Shown piece after piece: positions 31,728 through 39,906 of a stretch of DNA of 43,067 nt (its first letter is position 1; every line of letters begins with the position of its first letter). A program made the translations under genes and the position numbers. Below the pieces are notes generated by a model that had not been told where the DNA came from, ran no database searches, and saw only the letters and a program-made list of their open reading frames with translations. Origin of the DNA: an uncultured Planctomycetaceae bacterium (GTDB taxonomy: Bacteria > Planctomycetota > Planctomycetia > Pirellulales > Pirellulaceae); NCBI GenBank assembly GCA_903863885.1, contig CAIPEB010000437.1, positions 1 to 43,067 on the forward strand, read 5' to 3'.

Positions 31728-31756
31728 TACGTTTTGGCTCCGTCCGCCCGCCGATC

Positions 31757-33004
31757 ATGCCCACGACTACGGTTTACCTCGACAATCATGCGACGACGCA
31801 GGTCGATCCTCGCGTCGTGACCGCGATGCTGCCTTATTTCACGCGGGTTTACGGCAACGCGGGAAGTTCGGGGCATTCTTTCGGCTGGGAAGCCCGGGAC
31901 GCTGTCGAAGCATCCCGTGAAGTTGTGGCGCGGGCCATCAACGCGCCGCCCCGGTGCATCGTGTTCACGAGCGGAGCCACCGAAAGCAACAATCTGGCAA
32001 TTCGCGGCGTGTCGGAGCGGCACCGCCGCAGGGGAAACCACCTCGTCAGTGTTGTCACCGAGCATAAGAGTGTGCTTGATCCACTGGCCCGAATGGCTCG
32101 GCGAGGATTCGAAGTGACGCTGGTCGGCGTGCGGGCCGATGGATGCCGCGATGCGGGCAGCCCCGATCTGGATGCATTGGCCGCCGCCATCCGCGACGAT
32201 ACGCTGCTTGTCTCGGTCATGCTCGCCAATAACGAAATCGGGGTCGTCGCGCCGTTGCGTGCGATCGCTTCGCTGTGCGAGGCCCGCGGTGTCTTGCTGC
32301 ATTGCGACGCGACGCAGGCAATCGGCAAGCTGCCGGTCGACGTGCATGAACTCGGGGTCGATCTGCTGAGTCTTTCGGCACACAAGATCTACGGCCCGAA
32401 AGGCGTTGGCGCGCTGTACGTTCGCCGCGGCGAAAAGCCCGTTCGGCTGGAGCCGCTGATGGACGGCGGCGGCCAGGAAGGGGGACTTCGCAGCGGCACG
32501 CTGAATGTGCCCGGCATCGTCGGTTTTGCCTCCGCGATCGGTCTTTGCCAGAGCGAGGGCGCCGCCGAATCAGCAAGATTGCGCCAATTGCGGGATCGGC
32601 TGTACGCGGGACTGACGGCTCGCATTGACGGCGTGGCCCTGAACGGCCCGTCGCTGGACGACCCCGCATTGCGGCTGCCGGGTAACTTGAATTGCAGCTT
32701 TGGCGGCGTGGACGGCGAGGCGCTGATGATGAATATGCGCGACGTGGCCGTTTCCAGCGGCAGCGCCTGCACCTCGACAAATCCCGAACCGAGCCATGTT
32801 CTCCGGGCACTCGGTATCGATCCGGATCGGGTTCGCTCCAGCCTCCGCTTCGGACTGGGACGATTCAATACGGCCGATGAGATCGATTTTGCCGTCTCAA
32901 GCATCGCGGAAACCGTACGCCGATTGCGTCAATTGGGCGGCCAGCGTTTCCTTGCGCAGGCAAATTCGGGGGAACTGAAAGCCAGCAGTGAAAATCCAAA
33001 ATGA
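31757..33004 (+). CDS. Cysteine desulfurase, NifS/IscS family
   Basis: PLP enzyme that takes sulfur from cysteine to make alanine and an enzyme persulfide, feeding Fe-S cluster and tRNA thiolation. 415 residues. It opens [19 protein letters not shown]. The PLP lysine is Lys210 in [16 protein letters not shown]. The persulfide cysteine is Cys338 in [20 protein letters not shown], a group I (NifS/IscS) loop. The S-S-G-S-A-C-T signature and C-terminal length favour IscS/NifS over SufS. iscU is not visible; an IscA/ErpA-like gene follows 110 bases later. Upstream spacing to the Nudix-like gene is 29 bases and no strong ribosome-binding site precedes the ATG, suggesting translational coupling. Confidence 0.93.
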   Translation: MPTTTVYLDNHATTQVDPRVVTAMLPYFTRVYGNAGSSGHSFGWEARDAVEASREVVARAINAPPRCIVFTSGATESNNLAIRGVSERHRRRGNHLVSVVTEHKSVLDPLARMARRGFEVTLVGVRADGCRDAGSPDLDALAAAIRDDTLLVSVMLANNEIGVVAPLRAIASLCEARGVLLHCDATQAIGKLPVDVHELGVDLLSLSAHKIYGPKGVGALYVRRGEKPVRLEPLMDGGGQEGGLRSGTLNVPGIVGFASAIGLCQSEGAAESARLRQLRDRLYAGLTARIDGVALNGPSLDDPALRLPGNLNCSFGGVDGEALMMNMRDVAVSSGSACTSTNPEPSHVLRALGIDPDRVRSSLRFGLGRFNTADEIDFAVSSIAETVRRLRQLGGQRFLAQANSGELKASSENPK

Positions 33005-33039
33005 AAGGCAGTTGTCCCATCGCGGCAAGCCTTCCCGAA

Positions 33040-33055
33040 ATACGACGGGTCGTAT
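33040..33055. promoter_or_regulatory. 16-base palindrome upstream of the IscA/ErpA gene
   Basis: ATACGAC, two G, then GTCGTAT: a perfect 7-base dyad with a two-base centre, too tight for an RNA hairpin but well suited to a dimeric regulator. It lies 60-75 bases before the ATG, and TTTACA (33058-33063), a fair -35, follows at once. It could be an iron- or Fe-S-responsive operator, but it matches no site I know. Confidence 0.5.
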
Positions 33056-33114
33056 ATTTTACACAGGTTCGATTGCGAAAAAGACTGTATTACCCTTTCA
33101 AGTGAGGAACTCGA

Positions 33115-33447
33115 ATGGTTGTGGCACTGACCGAGAAAGCGGCTGCGGAAGTGAAGCGTGTTCGCGACGAGCAGAAGTTCGAAGAGGCGTATTTTCTGCG
33201 AATCGGGGCAGCGGCGGGCGGCTGCAGTGGTTACAGCTACCGGCTCGAATTCGACAACGCTTTCGATAATGACAATGACGAGCAGTTCGAGTGTCACGGT
33301 GTTAAGGTCGTCGTGGACAAGAAGAGCTCGTTGCTGCTCAGCGGCACGACAATCGACTGGTACGAAGGCCTGGATGCCCGCGGCTTCAAGTTCGACAACC
33401 CGAATGTTGTGAAGAGCTGCGGTTGCGGCAGTTCCTTCCAGGTTTGA
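33115..33447 (+). CDS. Iron-sulfur cluster carrier, IscA/ErpA/HesB family
   Basis: A 110-residue A-type carrier that accepts Fe-S clusters or iron and passes them to target enzymes. The three cluster cysteines are in place: Cys37 in GGCSGYSY and Cys102 and Cys104 in [11 protein letters not shown] at the C-terminus. The typical [18 protein letters not shown] stretch precedes them. The length and sequence fit ErpA/IscA; I cannot separate the subfamilies. The ATG has GAGG ahead of it. It follows the cysteine desulfurase by 110 bases containing a palindrome, so it may have its own promoter. Confidence 0.93.
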   Translation: MVVALTEKAAAEVKRVRDEQKFEEAYFLRIGAAAGGCSGYSYRLEFDNAFDNDNDEQFECHGVKVVVDKKSSLLLSGTTIDWYEGLDARGFKFDNPNVVKSCGCGSSFQV

Positions 33448-33685
33448 AACCTGGTGCCGGAACGAAACGGGCTGAATTGGATACACGGCACTTTGGTCAA
33501 AAGAACGAGCCCGGACGCACAGGTTGCGGCCGGGCGATTCAGCCTCGCAGGCCGACGGTTGCGATCCGCTCTGCGGCTTCTGGGAACACAGGCAGGCGGA
33601 CTGTCTGAGCTTGCGGCGGCGTGAGCGAGCAGCGAGCCGGCGGCCGCAACGAGGCTCCTGCACACAATTCACAGCGGATTTAACC

Positions 33686-34426
33686 ATGTCGGACACAAGC
33701 GGTCAGGCGTCTCCACTGGATGTGATCGCGGTCGGAGCGCACCCCGACGATGCGGAAATCGCGTGCGGCGGCACTCTGGCAATGCTCGCACGGCAGGGTT
33801 ACCGGGTGGGGATCATTGACTTGACCGATGGCGAGCCAACTCCCGGTTCGCCCAGTCCCGACGTGAGACTTGAGGAGGCTCGGCGGGCGGCCGAAATCCT
33901 GGGAGTCCACAAACGCATCACGCTCGAATTGCCAAACCGCCGGCTCTTTGACAGTTTCGAGTCGCGAGTGGCGCTGGCCAAGGAATTCCGCAGGTACAGG
34001 CCGCGGATCGTGATCGGGTTTGGCGACAAGACGCCCATGGCGTCGCCTGACCACTGGCAGGCCATGCAGATTACCGATGCGGCCGTTTTCTACTCGCGTC
34101 TGACGAAGTGGGACGAACACTTCGAGGGACTGCCGCCGCATTCGATACCGGTTCAGCTCTACTTTCGGCTGGCTTTCGAACCGATGGCGCTGAACGGGTT
34201 CTTCAGTCATTTCACCGTGGACGTCGGCGAAACGCTGGAAACGAAGATCGCCGCGGTGCGGTGTTATGCGAGCCAGTTTCCGCCGGCCAAGGAGTACGTT
34301 TTCAATCGCATCCGCAGCGCGGCGGTCTATTTCGGCAGCGCCTCGGGATACTCGGCCGGGGAGACCTTTGTGAGCGTCCATCCGCTGCGAACCGCGGATA
34401 TGATGAAGTTCCTGTTCACGTCGTGA
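33686..34426 (+). CDS. PIG-L deacetylase, BshB1 type
   Basis: A 246-residue zinc-dependent N-acetyl-hydrolase. In Bacillus, BshB1 removes acetyl from GlcNAc-malate in bacillithiol synthesis. The zinc motif is [19 protein letters not shown] (A-H-P-D-D), and the third ligand region is [35 protein letters not shown] is the BshB1-like loop. The frame is open back to 33524, but the homology starts at [17 protein letters not shown], so I take ATG 33686. Its position after nifS and iscA fits a thiol/sulfur role. bshA and bshC are not in the window, so bacillithiol synthesis is inferred from family only. A general LmbE-type amide hydrolase is the alternative. Confidence 0.85.
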   Translation: MSDTSGQASPLDVIAVGAHPDDAEIACGGTLAMLARQGYRVGIIDLTDGEPTPGSPSPDVRLEEARRAAEILGVHKRITLELPNRRLFDSFESRVALAKEFRRYRPRIVIGFGDKTPMASPDHWQAMQITDAAVFYSRLTKWDEHFEGLPPHSIPVQLYFRLAFEPMALNGFFSHFTVDVGETLETKIAAVRCYASQFPPAKEYVFNRIRSAAVYFGSASGYSAGETFVSVHPLRTADMMKFLFTS

Positions 34427-34508
34427 TCGTCCTCCGTCGATACGTCAACCAGGATGTCCGGCGTGTGGTTTTGTCGAACCGCCTTCGGCCAACTGCGACC
34501 AATGCCGT

Positions 34509-35492
34509 TCACGGCTGCTGTCCGCGGAGGACTTCCAGCACCTGTTGCATATCGCCGGCCAGCGGCGCCTCGATCTCCAGCGGTTGCCCGGTGAACGGAT
34601 GCTTCAGAGCCAGTCGGCGGGCGTGAAGCGCGTGACGCGAGAGTACGACGGTTTCGTCACTGGTCCCCGATAGTTCGCCGACGGTAATGCTCGAGCGTCC
34701 GCCGTAGAGCCGGTCACAAAGCACGGGGACGCCGATGTGCGCGAGGTGGACGCGAATCTGGTGTGTCCGGCCCGTCTTCGGCTCCACTCTCACGAGTGCA
34801 TGGTGTCGAAATCGCTCCATGACCTCGTAGAACGTCTCCGCTTCCCGACTTGTCGGATGATTGGCCCGGATGGCCATTTTTTCACGCTGGTAGGGATGAA
34901 TTCCGATCGGTTGTTCGATCCTGTCGCGGTCGCGATTGGGAACGCCGACCACGATCGCAACGTACTCCTTGCGAGTGGTCCGCGCCTCGAACTGCTTTCC
35001 CAGAGCGAAATGTGCCCGGTCCGTTTTGGCGACGACGATCACTCCGCTTGTTTCACGATCAAGTCGATGCACGATTCCCGGGCGGTTGGCGCCGCCGATC
35101 GTGCTCAGTTGATCGAAGCGGAAGGCCAAAGCGCTGGTCAGCGTCCCGGACCAATGGCCTTTGGCGGGATGAACGACCATATTGGCCGGTTTGTTGATGG
35201 CAACGAGATGCTCGTCCTCGTAAAGAACGTCGAGCGGAATATCCTCGGGCACGGGGCCGTTTCGAGGCAGTTCCGGCAGGACAAGCGAGACCCGTTGGCC
35301 GGCGCGCAAACGATGTGCCGCTTTGGTCGCAACACCGTCAACGGTCACGCGCTGCGACCCGATCACTCGCCGCAGATGGACGCGGCTGTATTCGGGAAAT
35401 CGTTCGGCCAGATAAGCATCCAGACGCGCGCCGGCCTGCTCGGGTTCCACCACGATCACGATCGGCTCGCCGGATTGCTCATTCGCTGACAT
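34509..35492 (-). CDS. RluA/RluD-family rRNA pseudouridine synthase
   Basis: Isomerises uridines in 23S rRNA to pseudouridine. 327 residues: an S4 RNA-binding domain (about 15-75; RLDAYLAERFPEYSRVHLRR), then the catalytic domain with the Asp in VHRLDRETSGVIVVAKTD. YEDEHLVAINKPANMVVHP and RTHQIRVHLAHIGVPVLCD are the other RluA signatures. The order and length fit RluD (23S 1911/1915/1917). RluB/E/F/RsuA are excluded by the RLDRETSG motif. It begins at ATG 35492, 12 bases after the stop of the TPR-like membrane protein, so they are likely one operon. Confidence 0.92.
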   Translation of the reverse strand: MSANEQSGEPIVIVVEPEQAGARLDAYLAERFPEYSRVHLRRVIGSQRVTVDGVATKAAHRLRAGQRVSLVLPELPRNGPVPEDIPLDVLYEDEHLVAINKPANMVVHPAKGHWSGTLTSALAFRFDQLSTIGGANRPGIVHRLDRETSGVIVVAKTDRAHFALGKQFEARTTRKEYVAIVVGVPNRDRDRIEQPIGIHPYQREKMAIRANHPTSREAETFYEVMERFRHHALVRVEPKTGRTHQIRVHLAHIGVPVLCDRLYGGRSSITVGELSGTSDETVVLSRHALHARRLALKHPFTGQPLEIEAPLAGDMQQVLEVLRGQQP

Positions 35493-35504
35493 ATTGGCCG
35501 GAGG

Positions 35505-36464
35505 TTACTGGCCCGCCGGTTTCTCCGGCGCTGCGGCAGCAGGAGGAGGGCTGGCTGGCGGCGCGGCTGGTTCAGCCGGCTTGGCGGCCTCAGCCGGCTT
35601 CACCGGCTCAGCGGGCTTTGCCTCCCCGGCGGGCGACGCGGCCGGAGCAGCGCCGGCAGCAGGCGGGGTTGTTGCTGCATTGTCTGCCGGTTTCGCGGTG
35701 TCAGCCGGCTGTGAAGCACCTGCCGGCTTGGCCGGTTCGGCTGGCGGTGTTTCCGCGCCCGGTGCTGGCGGCACGGTCATATCGGGCTTATCCGAGAGTG
35801 GACCGGGCAGGCCCGGCAGTCCGCCCATAGTGCCAGGTTTGGCGGGCGGTGCCGGCTTCTGTCGAGAAAACCAGCCATACCATTTGTCGACATCCGATCG
35901 AGCCAGCAGATCGAGGCGCTCCTGGGCGTTCTTGGCCAGTGTCGTATCGCCGGCGTCGCGGATCACGGCCTCGTAGCATTTGCGTGCGGCCTCGAGGTCG
36001 CCCTTAGCTTCGTTGACCTGTCCAAGTCCGAACTGGGATCGCTGTGCGGCCAGCGAATTGGCGCTGGTTGCTTTGATTACTTCGGTAAAGCTGTTCTTGG
36101 CGCGGCGAAGCTGAGTATTGGCTTCATTCCGGTCGACGAACATCGATGCGAGACCCTGGGCCAACGCTAATTCCGCTTCGGACTCCAGCGCCCAAATGCC
36201 GGCCTGTGTCTTTGCGCGGTCCTCCGCCACGGTCTTGAGGCGGCTGGTATCGCGCTCGGCCAATGCCGAGTAATAGTCCTCCCAGGCCTCGCTATCGGCG
36301 GCGGCGCGAGCCTTGTAAAAATACATGACTGCGAAACCAATTACCGCGATGGCGACAATTGAAAGCCCGCCGATTTTCAAATAAGGCCGCACGGTCTCGA
36401 CCTGGTGACCGATCGCGTTGGCCAGAACATTTGTGTGCAACTCGTGGCGACGTTCAGTCTTCAT
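35505..36464 (-). CDS. TPR-like membrane-anchored protein with Pro/Ala-rich tail
   Basis: A 319-residue protein of unknown role. An N-terminal cytosolic stretch (ERRHELHTNVLANAIGHQVE) is followed by one membrane segment (LSIVAIAVIGFAVMYFY, about 30-48). Then come helical repeats that resemble TPRs, such as AQRSQFGLGQVNEAKGDLEAARKCYEAV shortened to its core AKGDLEAARKCYEAV, in the periplasm. This plan resembles YfgM/BepA-like scaffold proteins. The C-terminal third is low complexity, with many repeats of the K-P-A-E type. I chose ATG 36464; a longer frame starts at 36518. The ribosome-binding site at 36464 (AAGGA) is closer than usual. Downstream rluD is probably co-transcribed. Confidence 0.75.
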   Translation of the reverse strand: MKTERRHELHTNVLANAIGHQVETVRPYLKIGGLSIVAIAVIGFAVMYFYKARAAADSEAWEDYYSALAERDTSRLKTVAEDRAKTQAGIWALESEAELALAQGLASMFVDRNEANTQLRRAKNSFTEVIKATSANSLAAQRSQFGLGQVNEAKGDLEAARKCYEAVIRDAGDTTLAKNAQERLDLLARSDVDKWYGWFSRQKPAPPAKPGTMGGLPGLPGPLSDKPDMTVPPAPGAETPPAEPAKPAGASQPADTAKPADNAATTPPAAGAAPAASPAGEAKPAEPVKPAEAAKPAEPAAPPASPPPAAAAPEKPAGQ

Positions 36465-36630
36465 CGTCCTTGGCGCCTGACTGTTTTCCAAAAAATGCAC
36501 TGGCCCCGCTGGCTTCACCGATCAGACGGCGACCGGCGCCTGGGGCAACGGGGCGTAAGTATAGAAGCCAACAGAGAATAGCGTCAAGGCCGTTGGTCAG
36601 GTCGACGGTCCGAAGTTCCGACGCGCTGGT

Positions 36631-37668
36631 TTACTTGGGCGGCAGCGGCAATCCGAAGTCCCCGCGCATGTCACGCCAGACGCAGTGAATATGGTTGGCC
36701 GGATTGCCCGCCGCATCGGGCTGCGTGTTCACAAATTCGATCAGGAACGTCGGGCCTTGTACGCGATAGTAATGGCCGACGCCGGGGTGCGCAGCTCCGG
36801 CCCACGCAAAATACACATTATCGACCCCCGCTTCGCGGATATCCGCCGCACGCTTCTCCCGCACTTCGGGCAGCATGTTCTCGAGATAGGCTTCAACGAG
36901 TTCCCGGAGCGTCCGACGCTGCGCGTCGTTCAACTGGGGTACCGCAAGGCCCACCGCCGGTTCTCTCGGGGGTTCCACTTCGCCCGCTGCCCGAATCTCG
37001 CGAGGCGCCGTGTCCGCAATCAGCGCGGTGCGCCGCTGTGTCTCGTCCAGCGAATTGAGCAGATCGAACGCGAGGCGTTCCTCTTTCGCGAGAATCCGGG
37101 TTCCCACGGGCAGCGAGCCGGCAATTTCGTTCTTGACCTCCGCCGGATTGGTTCCAAAGAACGCCGGAGTCGAGGCTACCACGGCACCCTTGTCCACCAC
37201 GAAGTTCAGTGAAAGGTGGTGTCCTTCCACGCTCAACCCCCAGCGTTTGTCCTCCGTCGGCTCGCCGAAAATCGTGAAGAAATAGCGTTCCGAGTCGCGA
37301 AGCGGCGAACCCGTTCTGGCTTTCTCCAGTTCGAGCAGAATCTTCTCCAGCGACATGATCTTGGTCGCCTTTTCGTAACCGACGCTGCTGAGTGCGTTCT
37401 TCAGCAGTTGATGGGCCGCATCACGCTGGGCGGGCGACATTTCTTTGACCTGCAGTCCCTTTCGCTCGTCTTTGGGAATGAAGTGCCAGCCCATCCGCTG
37501 CGGAGTATCAAAGGGCAACTGCGTCTTTGCCCGCTGCTCCGCCGACAGAGACTGAAGATAGCCTTGCGCCGAACGACAGAGACTCACACCGTCCGAAGGC
37601 TCGGCAAGATAGGCCCATCCGCCAGCGGCCAGAGCCAGTAAGGCTACGAGCATTGTCGAGTACCGCAT
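36631..37668 (-). CDS. DUF3500 exported protein
   Basis: A 345-residue protein of the DUF3500 family, function unknown. A signal peptide is visible: MRYSTMLVALLALAAGGWAYL. The domain begins near ESLSAEQRAKTQLPFD-like text (QSLSAEQRAKTQLPFDTPQR) and has WHFIPKDERKGLQVKEM. YFFTIFGEPTEDKRWGLSVEGH and VAFFGTNPAEV-like FFGTNPAEV are conserved blocks. YYRVQGPTFLIEFVNTQPD and NHIHCVWRDMRGDFG close it. Histidines in the closing NHIHCVWRD block and in SVEGHHLSLNF hint at metal binding, but that is inference. I chose ATG 37668, with GGAGGG six bases upstream, over an earlier in-frame start. The neighbour downstream is the TPR-like gene. Confidence 0.85.
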   Translation of the reverse strand: MRYSTMLVALLALAAGGWAYLAEPSDGVSLCRSAQGYLQSLSAEQRAKTQLPFDTPQRMGWHFIPKDERKGLQVKEMSPAQRDAAHQLLKNALSSVGYEKATKIMSLEKILLELEKARTGSPLRDSERYFFTIFGEPTEDKRWGLSVEGHHLSLNFVVDKGAVVASTPAFFGTNPAEVKNEIAGSLPVGTRILAKEERLAFDLLNSLDETQRRTALIADTAPREIRAAGEVEPPREPAVGLAVPQLNDAQRRTLRELVEAYLENMLPEVREKRAADIREAGVDNVYFAWAGAAHPGVGHYYRVQGPTFLIEFVNTQPDAAGNPANHIHCVWRDMRGDFGLPLPPK

Positions 37669-37826
37669 GGCAATCCCTCCAAGTTGACCATCCAACTGAA
37701 TCCGGAATCCGGCCCTGAAATACGGCCGCCCCGGGCATGATAGCGCGCATCAGTCCCTTTGATCAGTCCCGGCGGGGCGGTCAGTTGCCGCAGGAATGCT
37801 CCTTTGCTTGCGGTCTCCGGATTCCC

Positions 37827-38555
37827 CTACGCCCCATCGCCGTGCGAGTGATCGTTTCCGTGCGGATCGGACCGGTGATGCGCCTCGTCGATGTGCACAT
37901 GGACCCCCGGGAGACTCTTCAGAAGCTGGGTTACAGCCTCGTCGCTCACATCGATTTCGTCGAGGTACAGCGATTCGAGATTGGGCAGCTTTGCCAGACG
38001 CAGCAGTCCCGCGTCGGTGATGGGTACGGCGATCAAGTGCAGGAAACGCAGCCGAGGAAATCTCGTGAGGTGGTCGAGTCCCGCGTCCGTCACGCGCGAA
38101 CTGCCGAAACGAAGCAGTTCCAGTTGAGGCAGATCGCTGATGGCTCGCAGCGACTCGTCGCTGAAACCTGCGTCCGGCAGGTTCAGGATGCGCAGCGCCT
38201 TCAGTCCGGCCACTGTCTGCATGCCTTCATCGGTAATGCGGGCTCCGACCAGCCTCAGATGCTCCAGCTTCGCGGCGTCACGGAGTTCATGCACGCCGCG
38301 GTCGGTTAAGCAGGTGTCGTCGAGCACAAGTTCCCGCAGGCCGCTCAGCCCTCGCAGTTCCCGCATGTCTCGATCGGTGATCTGCCGGTCCGAGATCTGC
38401 ACCCGGTCGTCAGTTGCGTCTCGCACAGCCTGGATCTGCTGGCGGAATGAACTTGCCCTTCCGCAGCCGAACGCAGTGACGAGCAGCGCCACGAGCAAAT
38501 GGCCTAACCCGCCGCGGAGGTTGCCGATCGGTGTTATTTTCGACAGTTGGAGCAT
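37827..38555 (-). CDS. Small leucine-rich-repeat lipoprotein
   Basis: A 242-residue predicted lipoprotein. The hydrophobic N-terminus GHLLVALLVTAFGCG gives a lipobox with Cys about 30. From about residue 50 there are seven LRRs of about 24 residues, with the frame L-x-x-L-x-x-L-x-L-x-x-T-x-I-T-D-x-G/A, for instance LSGLRELVLDDTCLTDRG. The C-terminus is His/Asp-rich (HIDEAHHRSDPHGNDHSHGD), a possible metal-binding tail. I take the ATG at 38555, where the signal peptide begins; the frame extends upstream only as a shadow of the zinc-ribbon gene. Its start overlaps the end of that gene by 22 bases, so translation is probably coupled. Role unknown. Confidence 0.75.
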   Translation of the reverse strand: MLQLSKITPIGNLRGGLGHLLVALLVTAFGCGRASSFRQQIQAVRDATDDRVQISDRQITDRDMRELRGLSGLRELVLDDTCLTDRGVHELRDAAKLEHLRLVGARITDEGMQTVAGLKALRILNLPDAGFSDESLRAISDLPQLELLRFGSSRVTDAGLDHLTRFPRLRFLHLIAVPITDAGLLRLAKLPNLESLYLDEIDVSDEAVTQLLKSLPGVHVHIDEAHHRSDPHGNDHSHGDGA

Positions 38556-38986
38556 GACAGCGAGTAGCGGGTGATTCCGCGTCCGTAGACCGGCCGGGCC
38601 ATCATGATGGAGCCGCAGCGAGGGCAGTATTCCGCCTCCGCGCCGCCTCCGCGGTCGGCGCTGGTCTGGCAGCCCGCACAGAGGTCCGCATTCGGAAATA
38701 ACTCCATGCGTTCGGACGGGATGCGTTTGCCGCAGCGGGCGCAGTCCCGCACCTGCCCCCATTCGTCATTGGCCGCGCGGATCTGCAGCCCCGAACCGCC
38801 GCAACTGTCGCAAGAAAAGGAACCGATCTTCTTACGGAACAGTTCCAATAGAAGCTCCGGCGTCGGTTCCGAGTCTCGCCGAAACATGCCGAGCTGCTGC
38901 AGCTTGTTCAGCATCAGAGTCGGGCCGAGTTCAAGGCGGGCCCGGCATGCCGGGCAGTGCAATTCAAAATGTTCGCGCAGGCTCAT
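38534..38986 (-). CDS. Multi-zinc-ribbon protein, 150 aa
   Basis: A cysteine-rich cytoplasmic protein. Cys pairs appear in order: CPAC near residue 11; CDSCGG about 60; CARCGKR and CAGC about 83-105; CPRCGS about 120 and CSNC at the end. Together they could hold three zinc ions. The middle CARCGKRIP plus later CxxC resembles the DksA/TraR zinc finger. A helical stretch (LMLNKLQQLGMF, LLLELFRKKIGSF) separates the first and second pairs. Its function is unknown; a role in regulation or as an assembly factor would be a guess. Its ATG follows the SirB1-type stop codon with no spacing (TGA then ATG), and the LRR lipoprotein overlaps its end. Confidence 0.75.
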   Translation of the reverse strand: MSLREHFELHCPACRARLELGPTLMLNKLQQLGMFRRDSEPTPELLLELFRKKIGSFSCDSCGGSGLQIRAANDEWGQVRDCARCGKRIPSERMELFPNADLCAGCQTSADRGGGAEAEYCPRCGSIMMARPVYGRGITRYSLSCSNCRK

Positions 38987-39658
38987 TCAGCACACGGTAA
39001 GGTCGAGCAGTGACTGCAACTCGCCCATTGCGGCCAGGTCACCCTGGCACTCGCTGCTGGCGAATACGTGCTGCAGATTGAGTAGCATACGCGAAATCCA
39101 CTCGGCGTGCGTAGCTGTCTTGAGGTAGCGGGGCAGGCGAGGCAACCGGCGGGACGTGGCAAACTCGATCCGTTCGAAGGCCTCGCTTTCGGTCAACACA
39201 CCGCCGCGGTAATACGGATCGACGATCATCCAGCCGTCGGGCATGCTCACCCGCACAAGGAAATGGCCCGGAGAATTCACCCCCTCGACCGGAAGGCCGA
39301 CCATTTCCGCGACCACTTTGTAGATCAGGCCGAGCGTGATGGGGATTCCCCGACGCGATTCCATCACGGACGGAATGTAGCTGTTCAGAGAACTGTAGTA
39401 ATCTTCGCTGTTTCCTACGAACCCCTCTTCCTCGAAAAGCACGTCATGCAGGTGGGCCAGCAGAGCCTGGGGCTGGCGACCTCGCACGCGGCGCCTGATC
39501 CGTTGCGCAATCGCGGACAATTCTCCCCGGACCAGGGGCGGTTCGACGCCCGGCAGTTCGTGCATCGCAATCGCAATGGCCGCGTTCAGCAGGCCGTCAG
39601 CCGTTTCGAGCACCGGCAATTGGTGCGCAAAGAAATAGTAGGCGTGCGGCCGGCACAT
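38987..39658 (-). CDS. SirB1-type transglutaminase-like protein
   Basis: A 223-residue protein of the SirB1/transglutaminase-like group. LHDVLFEEEGFVGNSEDYY, SYIPSVMESRRGIPITLGLI and GVNSPGHFLVRV are its conserved blocks; the last contains the His. GGVLTESEAFERIEF follows. Many such proteins lack the transglutaminase cysteine, and I see none at the expected place: the family block reads ...SRRGIPITLG. In Gram-negatives SirB1 homologues lie beside prmC and tRNA-processing genes, which is not the case here. Two starts are possible; I take ATG 39658 with AGGA seven bases upstream (MCRPHAYYFFAHQLP). A start at 39676 with similar support adds six residues. Zinc-ribbon and LRR genes follow with no gap. 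Confidence 0.8.
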   Translation of the reverse strand: MCRPHAYYFFAHQLPVLETADGLLNAAIAIAMHELPGVEPPLVRGELSAIAQRIRRRVRGRQPQALLAHLHDVLFEEEGFVGNSEDYYSSLNSYIPSVMESRRGIPITLGLIYKVVAEMVGLPVEGVNSPGHFLVRVSMPDGWMIVDPYYRGGVLTESEAFERIEFATSRRLPRLPRYLKTATHAEWISRMLLNLQHVFASSECQGDLAAMGELQSLLDLTVC

Positions 39659-39769
39659 GGACGGTTCCTGATACATTACACGGCGTCCTGAAGATCGATC
39701 CGAGGGGATCCGGTCGTGATAGTACAGCTTCGCGCGTTGAGGGCGGGGCTCAGTTGAGTCCCTCTTTGT

Positions 39770-39799
39770 AGAATAGTCACGATTTGCCGTTTTTTCCAA
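39770..39799 (-). promoter_or_regulatory. Possible promoter of the SirB1-zinc ribbon-LRR operon
   Basis: TTGGAA (39799-39794), an 18-base spacer and TATTCT (39775-39770) each match four of six consensus bases. It lies about 110 bases upstream of the SirB1-type start. Weak, listed because no better candidate is in the 248-base gap. Confidence 0.25.
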
Positions 39800-39906
39800 C
39801 AGCGCGGGGGAAATGTCATGCAGTGGGGCGGTTGAACCGCCATCCATGAACGGAGCTGCCGCATCGGAGTGAAATTGCGGCCGACGGGACCGCGATCGGC
39901 GCATGC

